Part shown: one piece after another, positions 1-8,428 of the stretch
How the letters are laid out: every line of letters starts with the position of its first letter
How positions within the stretch are numbered: the stretch's first letter is position 1
Assembly: GCA_964487745.1 (NCBI GenBank)
Contig: CAZASG010000052.1
Span: 1-25,381, forward strand
Source: Desulfolinea sp964487745
GTDB lineage: Bacteria; Chloroflexota; Anaerolineae; Anaerolineales; Villigracilaceae
DNA length: 25,381 nucleotides
Direction of reading: 5' to 3'
The notes under the pieces: generated by a model
Databases searched by the model: none
The model's input: the letters and a program-made list of their open reading frames with translations, nothing else
What the model was told of the DNA's origin: nothing
Made by a program: the position numbers and the translations under genes

Positions 1-105
1 ATTTGCTCTTTTTAAAGAAGAAAAAGGTAAACATTTTGAACCAAAACTTATTGATACGCGACGATCTGGATCGTCAGCAGCATTTTAGGCAGCATCGCCG
101 CGACC

Positions 106-456
106 GTGATGGGCATCCGCGCTGGTCGGCGGGTGCGCAGCGCATCCGCAAGTATGACGGGGAAACGCGTTGCCACCTTCTGGTTTCTGCTGATCCTCTT
201 CTCGCTGGGTGGGATCGCCGTCGCCCAACCTGCGGATGGCAAGCAACTGACGATGCTGATCATTCTCTTCGCCATGATCGGGCAGATGGGCATGGGATTG
301 TTACTCTCCTTTTCCGTCACCTGGTGGACGGTGCCTGTGGTTGCGCTGACCCTGATCGGATATTTCTTCTTCCCCGAAATCTACTATCTCTGGATGGCAC
401 TGATCGGCGGCGGAACGATGATCATCCTTGGCCTCTACATTCGCTACAGGTGGTGA
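106..456 (+). CDS. small membrane protein, probable 5' frameshift
   Basis: Unrecognised small integral membrane protein, about 116 residues from the GTG at 106 (ATG at 109 is the alternative). It has three to four hydrophobic segments, ends in a short basic tail (RYRW), and lies 3 bases upstream of the next gene, so it heads the exporter operon. Neither 106 nor 109 has a ribosome binding site. The frame is open back to base 55 and there encodes a convincing first membrane helix (YATIWIVSSILGSIAATV), then meets a TGA at 52-54. In another frame a TTG at 36 has an AAAAAGG site 8 bases upstream and would start MNQNLLI. The natural gene therefore probably starts at 36 and is shifted near 50-58, by a sequencing error or a real mutation. 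Function unknown; perhaps a membrane partner of the exporter. Confidence 0.6.
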   Translation: MMGIRAGRRVRSASASMTGKRVATFWFLLILFSLGGIAVAQPADGKQLTMLIILFAMIGQMGMGLLLSFSVTWWTVPVVALTLIGYFFFPEIYYLWMALIGGGTMIILGLYIRYRW

Positions 457-459
457 GTT

Positions 460-753
460 ATGGCGAAACTGAATCAGATCATTCACCAATCTGTCCGTTT
501 GCAAATCATGTCGACCCTCGTCACCTTGGGAGAGGGCGAAGCAGTGGACTTTACCTATCTGCGCGATCTGCTCGAAGTCACCGAAGGCAATCTTGGTGCT
601 CATCTGCGCAAGCTCGAAGATGCGGGCTATATCACCGTCAATAAAACCTTTGTCGAGCGCAAGCCGCGCACCTACATCTCCGCATCGGCGGAGGGACGCA
701 AGGTTTTTCAGGAACATATCGCGGCGCTGGAAGCGATCCTGAAGAGCAAGTAA
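460..753 (+). CDS. winged-helix transcriptional regulator (HTH_34 / MarR-ArsR-like)
   Basis: A 97-residue winged-helix DNA-binding protein with no separate effector domain. The N-terminal part reads LNQIIHQSVRLQIMSTL, typical of the first helix of this family. It is followed by the recognition-helix region (TYLRDLLEVTEGNLGAHLRKLEDAGYI, read in pieces at about residues 27-57) and a wing containing KTFVERKPRTYI. This matches the PF13601-type small regulators often found beside ABC-2 exporters. It starts at ATG 460, 3 bases after the previous stop with a GGTGAG site overlapping that stop, and is followed 12 bases later by the ATPase gene, so it probably controls this exporter operon. The signal it senses is unknown. 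Confidence 0.8.
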   Translation: MAKLNQIIHQSVRLQIMSTLVTLGEGEAVDFTYLRDLLEVTEGNLGAHLRKLEDAGYITVNKTFVERKPRTYISASAEGRKVFQEHIAALEAILKSK

Positions 754-765
754 AGGAAGTATCGT

Positions 766-1662
766 ATGGGAACAATATTCGTAGAAGGACTATATAAAAC
801 CTATGGCGATAATGTCGCCGTTGATGATCTGAGTTTTTCTGTCAGTCAGGGAGAAATACTGGGATTGATCGGCCCCAATGGTGCTGGCAAGAGCAGCACA
901 GTAAAGATCATTTTAGATTTCATGAAACCCGATTCCGGAAGAGTGGATATCTTCAGGCAAGCAATGAGCGAAGAGGCAAAAAACAGAATAGGGTATCTTC
1001 CCGAAGAGAAGGGACTCTATAAAGACCTGACCGCGATCGACTGCATCCTTTATCTTGCCCAATTAAAGGGAGTGGATAAAGCCAGCGCAAAAAAAAGAGC
1101 AGATGAATTGCTCGAGCAAACAGGGATGTTCGAACACAAAAAAACGAAGATCAAGCATATGAGCAAGGGCATGGGACAGATGATCCAATTCATTGTCACT
1201 ATCATCCACAACCCGGCACTTTTGATCATGGATGAGCCTTTTTCTGGTCTGGACCCCGTGAACACAGAGCTGATGAAGAACATGATTGGGAACTTAAGAG
1301 ATGAAGGCAAAGCCATTATTTTGAGTACGCATCAGATGAATCAAGTCGAGGAACTTTGTGACAGGGTATTGATGATCGACCGTGGCAAAGAGGTCCTTTA
1401 TGGTGAGTTGAAAGAGATCAAAGCCCGTTTCAAAAAGCATTCCGTACAGGTTAGCGCTGATGGGGAATTGGGCAAACTAAATGGAGTCAAGGAAAGACGC
1501 GTCACAAAAGACGGTGTCGAATTATTCCTGGCTGAAGAAGTCTCGGCACAGGCCATTCTCGATCAACTAAGAGAACAAAAGGTCGGGATCAACCGCTTTG
1601 AGATCACCATGCCTTCCCTGCATACGATATTCCTGCATTTAGCTGGAGGGAATTATGAATAA
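766..1662 (+). CDS. ABC exporter ATP-binding protein (NatA/YhaQ-like)
   Basis: ATPase subunit of an ABC-2 type exporter, 298 residues, cytoplasmic. Walker A is GPNGAGKS at 36-43, the Q-loop region is YLPEEKGLY (about 78-86), Walker B with the catalytic Glu is LLIMDEP (152-158), the D-loop is SGLDP, and the H-loop His is at 189 (STHQ). The signature motif is degenerate: HMSKGMGQ (131-138) instead of LSGGQ, a form also common in the NatA/YhaQ branch. A C-terminal domain of about 80 residues follows the ATPase fold. The AAGGAAG site 7 bases before ATG 766 supports the start. The gene overlaps the permease gene by 8 bases. The substrate (Na+, drug or peptide in relatives) cannot be told from sequence. 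Confidence 0.88.
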   Translation: MGTIFVEGLYKTYGDNVAVDDLSFSVSQGEILGLIGPNGAGKSSTVKIILDFMKPDSGRVDIFRQAMSEEAKNRIGYLPEEKGLYKDLTAIDCILYLAQLKGVDKASAKKRADELLEQTGMFEHKKTKIKHMSKGMGQMIQFIVTIIHNPALLIMDEPFSGLDPVNTELMKNMIGNLRDEGKAIILSTHQMNQVEELCDRVLMIDRGKEVLYGELKEIKARFKKHSVQVSADGELGKLNGVKERRVTKDGVELFLAEEVSAQAILDQLREQKVGINRFEITMPSLHTIFLHLAGGNYE

Positions 1663-2872
1663 AGGATTTCTGATCTTCAAACACGAATTTTTGCGCAAGA
1701 TCAAAAGCGCCGGTTTCCTCATCCTGACCCTGAGCGTGCCTGTCTTGGCCTTATTAGGGATCGGGACTTTCAACCTTGCAAAATCTGTCATCGAAGATTC
1801 TACAGATGTTGTCACAGCGATCGGCTATGTGGATGAAGTTGGGGTCTTCGATGCTCACACGGATATGGGCATCACGGAGTTGATCCCCTTCGCGTCCAGA
1901 GATGGTGCGAATCAAGCCTTGGGCAGCGGCGAGATCGCGGAATATTTTGTTATCCCGGAAGATTATCTGGATTCGGGGATCATCCAGCGCTACACGCTTG
2001 AGAACGAAGCCACAACCCCCGCCCCGCTCGTGGATTTGATCTGGAGGTTCCTCACGGTCAATATGCTCGATGAGAACGTGGATCCGGGGACAATCACCTT
2101 GATCGTGACACCGATAAACGTGGACGTTAGCCAGATCACGGAAGAGGGCGAGATCGCTCTCGAAGAGAAAAATCCCGCCAACATCATCATCCCGGGCGTT
2201 TTCGCCCTCCTGATGAGCCTGGGACTCATGCTCGGTGCTTCTTCTCTGATCAGCGGCTTGGGCGAAGAAAAAGAAAGTCATCTTATCGAAGTGCTGCTTT
2301 CTTCCGTCTCCGTTCGCCAATTGCTCGTGAGTAAGGTCTTGGCGTTGGGGCTGGCTGGTTTACTCCAGGTGGTAGTGTGGTTAATCTCGGCTCCACTTTT
2401 GTTGGAGTTCGCCTCTTCCTCTTTTGCCGACTGGCTGCGTGGAATTGAGATACCGCCTAATTTCATTGTCCTTGGGATTGTCTACTTTGTTTTAGGATAT
2501 TTGCTCTTTGCCATTCTCTCCGTTGGTGTGGGCGCGATCAGCTCCAATGCGACAGAAGGAAATGCGCTTTCCATGTTCTACACAATGGCCAGTTTTATCC
2601 CGCTCTGGTTTCTTGGATTGCAGATGGCCTTCCCGAACAGCTTTATTTGGGATGTACTTACGCTACTTCCTATCACAGCACCGATTCAAACAATGATGCG
2701 ACTGGGGATCGCAGAAGTGCCCTCTTGGCAGCTTATCACGAATATCAGTGTCTTAATCCTGTCTATTATTGGTGGGCTGTATATCGTCATCAAGATGTTC
2801 AGAACGTATATTTTGATGTATGGAAAAAGGCCGAGTTTAGGAGAGATTTTCAGAAATCTAAAAAAGGCCTAG
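1655..2872 (+). CDS. ABC-2 type exporter permease (NatB/YhaP-like)
   Basis: Membrane subunit partner of the preceding ATPase, 405 residues. One N-terminal helix (about residues 18-40) is followed by a large non-membrane domain of about 135 residues with alternating beta-type sequence, then about five helices from residue 175 on (IIIPGVFALLMSLGLMLG, then LLVSKVLALGLAGLLQVVVW). This is the arrangement of the ABC2_membrane_3 family. The segment GLGEEKESHLIEVLLSSVS between helices 2 and 3 is the typical coupling loop of this family. Its start overlaps the end of the ATPase gene by 8 bases, which suggests translational coupling. The C-terminus is basic and cytoplasmic. Substrate unknown. Confidence 0.87.
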   Translation: MNKGFLIFKHEFLRKIKSAGFLILTLSVPVLALLGIGTFNLAKSVIEDSTDVVTAIGYVDEVGVFDAHTDMGITELIPFASRDGANQALGSGEIAEYFVIPEDYLDSGIIQRYTLENEATTPAPLVDLIWRFLTVNMLDENVDPGTITLIVTPINVDVSQITEEGEIALEEKNPANIIIPGVFALLMSLGLMLGASSLISGLGEEKESHLIEVLLSSVSVRQLLVSKVLALGLAGLLQVVVWLISAPLLLEFASSSFADWLRGIEIPPNFIVLGIVYFVLGYLLFAILSVGVGAISSNATEGNALSMFYTMASFIPLWFLGLQMAFPNSFIWDVLTLLPITAPIQTMMRLGIAEVPSWQLITNISVLILSIIGGLYIVIKMFRTYILMYGKRPSLGEIFRNLKKA

Positions 2873-2910
2873 CGGGGAAAAGCTATTATTGGCATCGACT
2901 TCTAAGATTG

Positions 2911-2950
2911 AGCCCCTAAAGGTTTCGGAAACTTTTAGGGGCTTTTTTTC
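2911..2950 (+). terminator. Rho-independent terminator of the exporter operon
   Basis: The arm AGCCCCTAAAGGTTTC pairs with GAAACTTTTAGGGGCT through a one G.U wobble stem, followed by a run of seven or more T. It lies about 40 bases after the permease stop at 2872. Confidence 0.92.
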
Positions 2951-3034
2951 GTCCATACGTTAAACCTGAAAATTGGTCCCAAAAGTATGAAAAATCAGAC
3001 CATTAAAGGTTAGACCTATAAAATCGGCGAAAAA

Positions 3035-3043
3035 TGATAGAAT
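3035..3043 (+). promoter_or_regulatory. extended -10 promoter element
   Basis: TGATAGAAT fits an extended -10 (TGnTATAAT with one mismatch). No good -35 is visible at the usual distance. If it is used, transcription begins near 3050, which argues that the following gene starts at ATG 3077 rather than 3044. Confidence 0.4.
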
Positions 3044-3076
3044 ATGCGCCTATCTTGCTCTAAATGGGTGAATCTT

Positions 3077-3823
3077 ATGGCAAATGAAGAAAATAAAGAA
3101 CAACCTCCATTTCATCGACAGTATCACCAGCCTGAGCCAACACATCCTCCTATTAATGGAAATGGTAATGGGGAAGTTGCAAACGGCTTCCTGCGCATTA
3201 TCATGTTGTTGTCAAGCTCAATCATTTTAGGCATTGCCATGTTAAGCGGTGCCTATATCGCAGTTCACGTGATCAGTCTACATACCGAAAAAATATTGGA
3301 TAATCTCTGGCCTATTTTGATCGTAGTTGGACTAGCGTATGTTATTGGATGGGCGGTCGCTTTAGCAGGCATTCGTATTTTCAGCAATCTGGTTTTGCCT
3401 TACCTGATGAATATTTATGCCTGGGCAACCCTTACAGGAATATTGATCTTATATGCTGTGATCTTGTCGAGGCTCTATGGTCAGGAATATTATTTGGCAA
3501 ATTTCCTAAAATATGTCACAGTAATGGGTGCTGCATTTGCAGCACTGCTAGGTTTCCATTTACTGATCGAAAATCATAGCCTACTACCCTTTTCAGTGCC
3601 TCTGCTACTTTTTAACGTAGGGCATCTTTCCTTAATCGTTTATCACTATATTTTCGCACCAACAGTAAAGTACGAGTACCTAACGGGTGACTTACTTTTC
3701 TTCTTCGGGATGACCGCGATCAGCATTTTTATGATGATCCATGTGGGTGTGCTGACAGGCGTACGAAACTTCATCGACCGGATCTTTGATCAAAACGGCA
3801 ATGGAAACGGAAACAGCATCTAA
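3077..3823 (+). CDS. hypothetical multi-pass membrane protein with Asn-Gly repeat ends
   Basis: Not recognised. From ATG 3077 the product has 248 residues; the frame also allows ATG 3044, but a likely -10 element at 3038-3043 makes the later start better. A polar N-terminus rich in Glu, Gln, Pro and His ends in INGNGNGEVANG. Six to seven hydrophobic helices follow, without a recognisable catalytic motif, and the protein closes with DQNGNGNGNSI. The short NG repeats at both cytoplasm-side ends are low-complexity tails, encoded by aat-ggt/aac-ggc repeats at about 3157-3175 and 3796-3820. It stands alone between two terminators. No transporter, sensor or enzyme signature was found. Confidence 0.7.
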   Translation: MANEENKEQPPFHRQYHQPEPTHPPINGNGNGEVANGFLRIIMLLSSSIILGIAMLSGAYIAVHVISLHTEKILDNLWPILIVVGLAYVIGWAVALAGIRIFSNLVLPYLMNIYAWATLTGILILYAVILSRLYGQEYYLANFLKYVTVMGAAFAALLGFHLLIENHSLLPFSVPLLLFNVGHLSLIVYHYIFAPTVKYEYLTGDLLFFFGMTAISIFMMIHVGVLTGVRNFIDRIFDQNGNGNGNSI

Positions 3824-3833
3824 ATTTATCTGC

Positions 3834-3876
3834 AAAAACAAAGAGCCTTCACAAAATGTGAAGGCTCTTTGTTTTT
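3834..3876. terminator. bidirectional terminator between convergent genes
   Basis: Perfect 20-bp arms (AAAAACAAAGAGCCTTCACA and its complement) enclose a 3-base loop. A-run and T-run ends let it work in both directions for the membrane-protein gene (+) and the OsmC gene (-). Confidence 0.93.
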
Positions 3877-3889
3877 GAGAGGAGTATTA

Positions 3890-4312
3890 CTAAGCTAATT
3901 TCGCATTCAAGGTGATCTCGGCATTCAATGCACGAGAAACGGGGCAACCGCCTTTTGCACCTTCTGCGATCTTCGCAAAAGTCTCGGTATTCGCACCGGG
4001 AACTTTAGCTATTACATCCAAATGAATGGTCGTGATCGTGAAACCGGCGTCCGTTTTTTCGAAGGTCAGCGTTGCGTTGGTGCTAACCAATTCCGGGGTC
4101 AGTTCGGCACGTTCGAGTTCGGCAGAAAGCGCCATTGAGAAGCAACCTGCGTGAGCCGCAGCGATCAATTCTTCGGGATTGGTACCGATTCCGTTTTCAA
4201 AGCGTGTGCTGAAGGAATACTGGGTGTCAGAAAGAACACCGCTATCACTGGACATTGTCCCTTTCCCGCTGCGCAGACCACCATTCCAAACTGCTGATGC
4301 TTTACGTTTCAT
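3890..4312 (-). CDS. OsmC-family peroxiredoxin
   Basis: OsmC/Ohr-superfamily thiol peroxidase, 140 residues, cytoplasmic; the family reduces organic hydroperoxides as a homodimer. The two redox cysteines are visible: C57 in HAGCFSMAL and C123 in KGGCPVSRAL. The N-terminal region TRFENGIGTNPEELIAAA carries the conserved Arg and Glu of the OsmC branch. The sequence, including the N-terminal KASAVWNGGLRSGKGTM, is close to OsmC proper rather than Ohr. ATG 4312 is chosen because AAGGAG at 4321-4326 sits 8 bases upstream; a start at 4336 would put that site inside the gene. Single-gene unit, likely stress induced by analogy with the family. Confidence 0.92.
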   Translation of the reverse strand: MKRKASAVWNGGLRSGKGTMSSDSGVLSDTQYSFSTRFENGIGTNPEELIAAAHAGCFSMALSAELERAELTPELVSTNATLTFEKTDAGFTITTIHLDVIAKVPGANTETFAKIAEGAKGGCPVSRALNAEITLNAKLA

Positions 4313-4411
4313 TTTTCTTTCTCCTTGGTGTCCCAAAATAATATTTTTGAATTAGTTGATAAAAATTATATCATAAATCCCCCCTTTTTAGTCTAAAAAA
4401 ATTGTCAGAAA

Positions 4412-4464
4412 TAATCCTAAGAATTCGTTAACCTAAGGAAACTCTTTTCATATATACTGAAAAG
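4412..4464 (+). promoter_or_regulatory. putative ppk1 promoter with direct and inverted repeats
   Basis: TATACT at 4453-4458 is a plausible -10. Upstream, TAATCCTAAG (4412-4421) and TTAACCTAAG (4428-4437) form an imperfect direct repeat spaced 16 bp, faintly like the TTAACCT units of Pho boxes. Around the -10, CTTTTCA (4444-4450) and TGAAAAG (4458-4464) form a perfect inverted repeat. Function is inferred only. Confidence 0.35.
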
Positions 4465-4495
4465 AAATATCTCCAAATCCATAAAAGGCAAAAAA

Positions 4496-6604
4496 ATGAC
4501 TGAAGAATATTTATATGGCACTTCTACCTATGTTAACAGAGAGGTCAGTTGGCTTAGTTTCAATGAACGCGTTCTGGAAGAAGCTGCAGATAAAACTCAC
4601 CCTCTCCTGGAGCGAGTCAAATTCACGTCCATTTTTTCTACCAATCTTGATGAGTTCTTCATGATTCGCGTCTCTGGATTAAGACGTCAGCTAGGGGCAG
4701 GTTCATTGAAACCACCGCCCGATCAAATGACCCCTTCGGAGCAATTGGCTGCGATCAGGCGCCTTCTGTTACCAAAGCTTGAAGAACAATACGCTCTTTG
4801 GAAAGACGATCTCAAGCCCAAGCTAGAGAACGAGGGCATTAAAATTCTTTCTTACGATGACTTAAAACGCAAGCAACGCAAAGTGCTGCGAAAATATTTC
4901 AAAGATGCCATCTTCCCTGCCTTGACCCCGCTGGCAACTGACCCAGGCCGCCCCTTCCCACATATTTCAAATCTGAGCATCAATTTAGCTGTGCTTGTAC
5001 ATGATGCGGAACATGGGAAACGCTTTGCACGATTAAAAGTACCGCAAATCTATCCTCGCTTGATCGCCATCCCACATGAAGAGGCTGTGGATGAGTTAGC
5101 CGAGTTGGGTCTTTCAGCTGGCGATTCGACCAACTTTGTTTGGATCGAAGAAGTGATCAAAGCAAATCTGGATCTGTTATTCCCCGGGCTGGAAATCCTG
5201 GCTGCATATCCCTTTCGGGTCACGCGGGATGCCGACCCAGAAATTCGGGAAGATGAAGCTGCAGATCTCCTTAGTGCCATTGAAGAGAGCGTTCTTGAAC
5301 GTCAATTTGGCTCTGCAATTCGCCTGGAAATTGACACCAGCATGCCAGCAGACGTCCGGCAGATACTACAAACCAACATGAATGTGGAACCTTATCAGGT
5401 CTATATTGTAGACGGCCCGATGGGTTTGGGTGATTTAATGCAGTTAATGAAAATTGAACGCCCTGATCTTAAGGATGAACCTTATACCCCGTCAATCCCG
5501 CCGACTCTAAAGACCGAAGAAGATGTTTTCTCGGTAATTCGCCGTAAAAACATATTGCTATACCATCCCTACGACAGTTTTGACCCTGTTGTTCGTTTTA
5601 TTCAGGAAGCTGCATATGATCCACAAGTTTTAGCGATAAAAATGACCCTGTATCGCGTGGGTTCAAATTCTCCCGTCGTCAACACCCTTCTGGAAGCACG
5701 CCGTCGCGGCAAGCAGGTTTCTGTTTTAGTGGAGCTAAAAGCACGTTTTGATGAGAAAAACAATATTGTCTGGGCAAGAGCTCTTGAGCGAGCAGGCGTA
5801 CATGTTGTTTATGGCCTGATCGGATTAAAAACCCACGCCAAAGTTTGTTTGGTTATTCGTCAGGAACAGGATGGTATTCGGCGCTATAGCCATCTCGGGA
5901 CGGGAAATTACAATAATATCAGCGCTCAGATCTATACCGATCTTGGTTATTTCACCAGCAACAAAAAAATCGGCAAGGATCTTTCCAATCTCTTCAATCG
6001 CCTCACAGGCTATGCTATCAATGAAGAGTATGAGAAATTATTGGTTGCCCCACACCGGATGCGTGAACAGATATGCAAACGTATTCAACAGGAAATAGAG
6101 CATCATAAAGAGCATGGCAATGGTCATCTCTTTTTCAAAATGAATGCCCTCGTGGATCAAAAATGTATCGACGCCTTGTACAAAGCTTCAAAAGTCGGCG
6201 TAAAGGTTGATCTGCTCATTCGTGGTATCTGCAGTTTGCGCCCACAAGTTAAAGGGTTGAGTGAAAATATTCGTGTTATATCGATCGTAGGGCGCTTCCT
6301 GGAACATGCTCGTATCTATTATTTTCATAATAATGGCGATCATGAAATTTTCCTCGGCAGTGCAGACCTGATGCCACGCAATCTTAACCGGAGAGTAGAA
6401 ACGCTCTTCCCCATCGAAGATGAAATACTAAAGGCTACAATACGCGAGAAGATCATGGATATCCAGTTAACGGATAATGCCAAAGCCAGAGAAATGCTCG
6501 CTGACGGAAGCTATCTCAAAATCCAGGCTGGAGACGGGGAAGAATTGGTCAATTCACAGGAGTCGCAGGTTGCTAATCGTGGCATCTGGCACCGCGAAGA
6601 TTGA
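4496..6604 (+). CDS. ppk1: polyphosphate kinase 1
   Basis: PPK1 reversibly moves the gamma-phosphate of ATP onto polyphosphate; 702 residues, the usual family length. The N-terminal domain begins YVNREVSWLSFNERVLEEA, the family hallmark, with STNLDEFFMIRVSGL soon after. The phospho-accepting His is H447 in KTHAK (phospholipase-D-like fold), followed by HLGTGNYN. The second catalytic His is H604 in LEHARIYYF, with GSADLMPRNLNRRVE after it. All signatures are intact. AAAGG lies 8 bases before ATG 4496. The gene converges on the exopolyphosphatase gene and is separated from it by a shared palindrome; the partner enzymes nearby suggest a complete polyphosphate cycle. Confidence 0.97.
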   Translation: MTEEYLYGTSTYVNREVSWLSFNERVLEEAADKTHPLLERVKFTSIFSTNLDEFFMIRVSGLRRQLGAGSLKPPPDQMTPSEQLAAIRRLLLPKLEEQYALWKDDLKPKLENEGIKILSYDDLKRKQRKVLRKYFKDAIFPALTPLATDPGRPFPHISNLSINLAVLVHDAEHGKRFARLKVPQIYPRLIAIPHEEAVDELAELGLSAGDSTNFVWIEEVIKANLDLLFPGLEILAAYPFRVTRDADPEIREDEAADLLSAIEESVLERQFGSAIRLEIDTSMPADVRQILQTNMNVEPYQVYIVDGPMGLGDLMQLMKIERPDLKDEPYTPSIPPTLKTEEDVFSVIRRKNILLYHPYDSFDPVVRFIQEAAYDPQVLAIKMTLYRVGSNSPVVNTLLEARRRGKQVSVLVELKARFDEKNNIVWARALERAGVHVVYGLIGLKTHAKVCLVIRQEQDGIRRYSHLGTGNYNNISAQIYTDLGYFTSNKKIGKDLSNLFNRLTGYAINEEYEKLLVAPHRMREQICKRIQQEIEHHKEHGNGHLFFKMNALVDQKCIDALYKASKVGVKVDLLIRGICSLRPQVKGLSENIRVISIVGRFLEHARIYYFHNNGDHEIFLGSADLMPRNLNRRVETLFPIEDEILKATIREKIMDIQLTDNAKAREMLADGSYLKIQAGDGEELVNSQESQVANRGIWHRED

Positions 6605-6620
6605 TCCCGTTATTCTGAGA

Positions 6621-6650
6621 GAAGCCCCTGAAATTTCAGGGGCTTCATCT
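6621..6650. terminator. palindromic terminator shared by ppk1 and ppx
   Basis: A 26-base perfect palindrome (arm GAAGCCCCTGAAA) at 6621-6646 sits between the convergent stops at 6604 and 6650. T-rich flanks are weak on both sides, so termination may be incomplete. Confidence 0.75.
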
Positions 6651-8221
6651 TATTCGTTATCATCTTCCTCAAAAGGATAAGGGTCTTCAACCGGTGGAGC
6701 AAAACTATCCATCACAACATTACGCTGATAAACTTTCGCCAGCAATGGAATGGCGTTGCGTTCTGCCTGCCACAGTTCAACAGCAGGATAAGTATTTGTG
6801 ATCAGCGTAATGCGTAAATCGTTTTTATCGTATGTGGTAATGATGTCGCTTATATTCCCGTTTCGCCCGCGCTCAAGGGTTTCTGCCACTCGCAGAATTG
6901 TAGAGAGATGCGTGAGTAAAACTTGATCCTTTTCATTAAGGAGACTCTCGTAACCTGTAATATCAGGAGTGCCTTTACGATGGTAACGGGAAAGAAGCCC
7001 CACCAACGCGATCTCGCGTGGGCTAAAGCCGGGTAATCCCGCATTTTCAATCAAGGTTTTTGAATGATGGTGATGACTGCTATAACTTACAATTCGTCCA
7101 ATATCATGCAGCAGTGAAGCGGCTTCTAATAAAGCCAACTCATCGTCCTCATAGCCGTGCAATGGCGCAAGCTGCCTAAAAAGTCGGTCTGATAAAAAGC
7201 GCACATGGTTCGCATGTCTCTTTTCATATTCATAATGGCGTGCAAGATTTAAAACACTGAACTGACGCACGCTGGGGATGATGGGCGGATCAAGATGCTC
7301 CCAAAAATACTCGAGAAAGAGTCCTTCACGAACTCCATTCTCCGAAACAGCGATCTCTTTCACATCCAGCTTTTGCATTATCGCGAGCAAAGCAATTGCG
7401 CCCGGCAAAATGATATCTGCTCGATCAGAGGCAAGCCCTGGGATCTTCTTACGCTCATCCAGCGGTAATTCACGAAAAAGCCGTATGCTTTTCTTGAGCG
7501 ACTTACGAGTCAGCTTAAAACCATGCAAGGTAAAGAGGGGATAATTTTCTTCCTCAGCCTGTATCTTCGCCAAGTTGCGGATCGTACCTCCCAACCCAAC
7601 AAGTGGCTCGCCTTTCTTTTTCCCCAGCCAGGGAACTTGCTCCAGATACCCCTCGACCTCGGCTTTTATCGCATCATATTCGTTTTCCGTTATGGGATCA
7701 TGTTCCACAAAACGCTCAGACAGCGCCAATGCTCCCAAGGGGAAGGAAATTCCCTGCTGATACTGACGCTTACGCACATCGCTCAACTGCAAACTGCCAC
7801 CACCAATATCCAACACAACACCATTCTGGATCGGGACTTCGTTCAAGGCACCAATAGTATCGTAATAGGCTTCGCGTTCTCCACTTAGCACACGTAATTC
7901 CAATCCAATCTCATCTTGTACTTTTTGGATAAAGAGCTGTCCATTTGCCGCATCACGAATCGCGCTGGTCGCCGTAGCGATGACTTTCCCCACCTTGACG
8001 CTATCACAAAAGTTTTTGAAAAGACGCAATGTAGAAAAACCACGTTTAAACGCTGCTTCGCTCAAACCTGCCTCTGTCATCCCCTGACGCAGGCGAACAA
8101 CCTCACGGACCTGATCGGTCAGGCGGTATGAATACCCCGCATGAGTATTCATCACAACCAAACGAGCAGTATTAGAGCCGAGATCAATGATCGCAACACG
8201 TTGTTGAGGAGGTAATTCCAT
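6650..8221 (-). CDS. ppx: exopolyphosphatase / guanosine pentaphosphate phosphatase (Ppx/GppA with HD domain)
   Basis: Processively removes terminal phosphate from polyphosphate, or hydrolyses pppGpp. 523 residues from ATG 8221, which has AAAGGA about 6-7 bases upstream; the frame extends further but without a site. The ASKHA-type N-terminal domain shows DLGSNTARLVV (13-23), SGEREAYYDTIGAL with the catalytic Glu region, DIGGGSLQLS and the GGTIRNLAK motif. The C-terminal third is an HD-type domain with HDIGRIVSYSSHHHHSK. This long, HD-bearing form resembles E. coli Ppx/GppA rather than the short Ppx of actinobacteria. It faces ppk1 tail to tail and ppk2 head to head. Which of Ppx or GppA activity dominates cannot be read from sequence. 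Confidence 0.92.
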   Translation of the reverse strand: MELPPQQRVAIIDLGSNTARLVVMNTHAGYSYRLTDQVREVVRLRQGMTEAGLSEAAFKRGFSTLRLFKNFCDSVKVGKVIATATSAIRDAANGQLFIQKVQDEIGLELRVLSGEREAYYDTIGALNEVPIQNGVVLDIGGGSLQLSDVRKRQYQQGISFPLGALALSERFVEHDPITENEYDAIKAEVEGYLEQVPWLGKKKGEPLVGLGGTIRNLAKIQAEEENYPLFTLHGFKLTRKSLKKSIRLFRELPLDERKKIPGLASDRADIILPGAIALLAIMQKLDVKEIAVSENGVREGLFLEYFWEHLDPPIIPSVRQFSVLNLARHYEYEKRHANHVRFLSDRLFRQLAPLHGYEDDELALLEAASLLHDIGRIVSYSSHHHHSKTLIENAGLPGFSPREIALVGLLSRYHRKGTPDITGYESLLNEKDQVLLTHLSTILRVAETLERGRNGNISDIITTYDKNDLRITLITNTYPAVELWQAERNAIPLLAKVYQRNVVMDSFAPPVEDPYPFEEDDNE

Positions 8222-8258
8222 ACAGAATCCTTTATAAATACAATGAAATGATTTGGAA

Positions 8259-8264
8259 ATTATA
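8259..8264 (-). promoter_or_regulatory. -10 element for ppx
   Basis: A perfect TATAAT on the minus strand, about 38 bases before the ppx start codon. There is no convincing -35 box at 16-18 bp. Confidence 0.4.
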
Positions 8265-8382
8265 ATCAATTCGTGATCAAGGCATCGAAAGTGTCCAGAT
8301 TCTGAATAAGGCCAACAAATTCACAGTGTACAATAGCAAAGTGAATGTATAAGGGGACAACAAGCTGTGGTGTTATTTTTTG

Positions 8383-8388
8383 TATAAT
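8383..8388 (+). promoter_or_regulatory. -10 element for ppk2
   Basis: A perfect TATAAT 40 bases before ATG 8429. No good -35 box is seen at the usual distance, so activation by a regulator is possible. Confidence 0.45.
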
Positions 8389-8428
8389 AGATCATTCAAA
8401 GGGATCGTGTTTCAAGCAGGAGGTTCGG

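Noticed and set aside
3..644. Long plus-strand frame of 213 codons at the left edge
   Set aside because: It is Arg/His/Asp-rich shadow text over two better genes in another frame. Only its first few codons (from TTG 36) may be real, as the start of the frameshifted membrane protein.
1754..2320. 188-codon minus-strand frame opposite the ABC-2 permease gene
   Set aside because: Antisense shadow of a well supported membrane protein; Asp/Arg/His-rich without family features.
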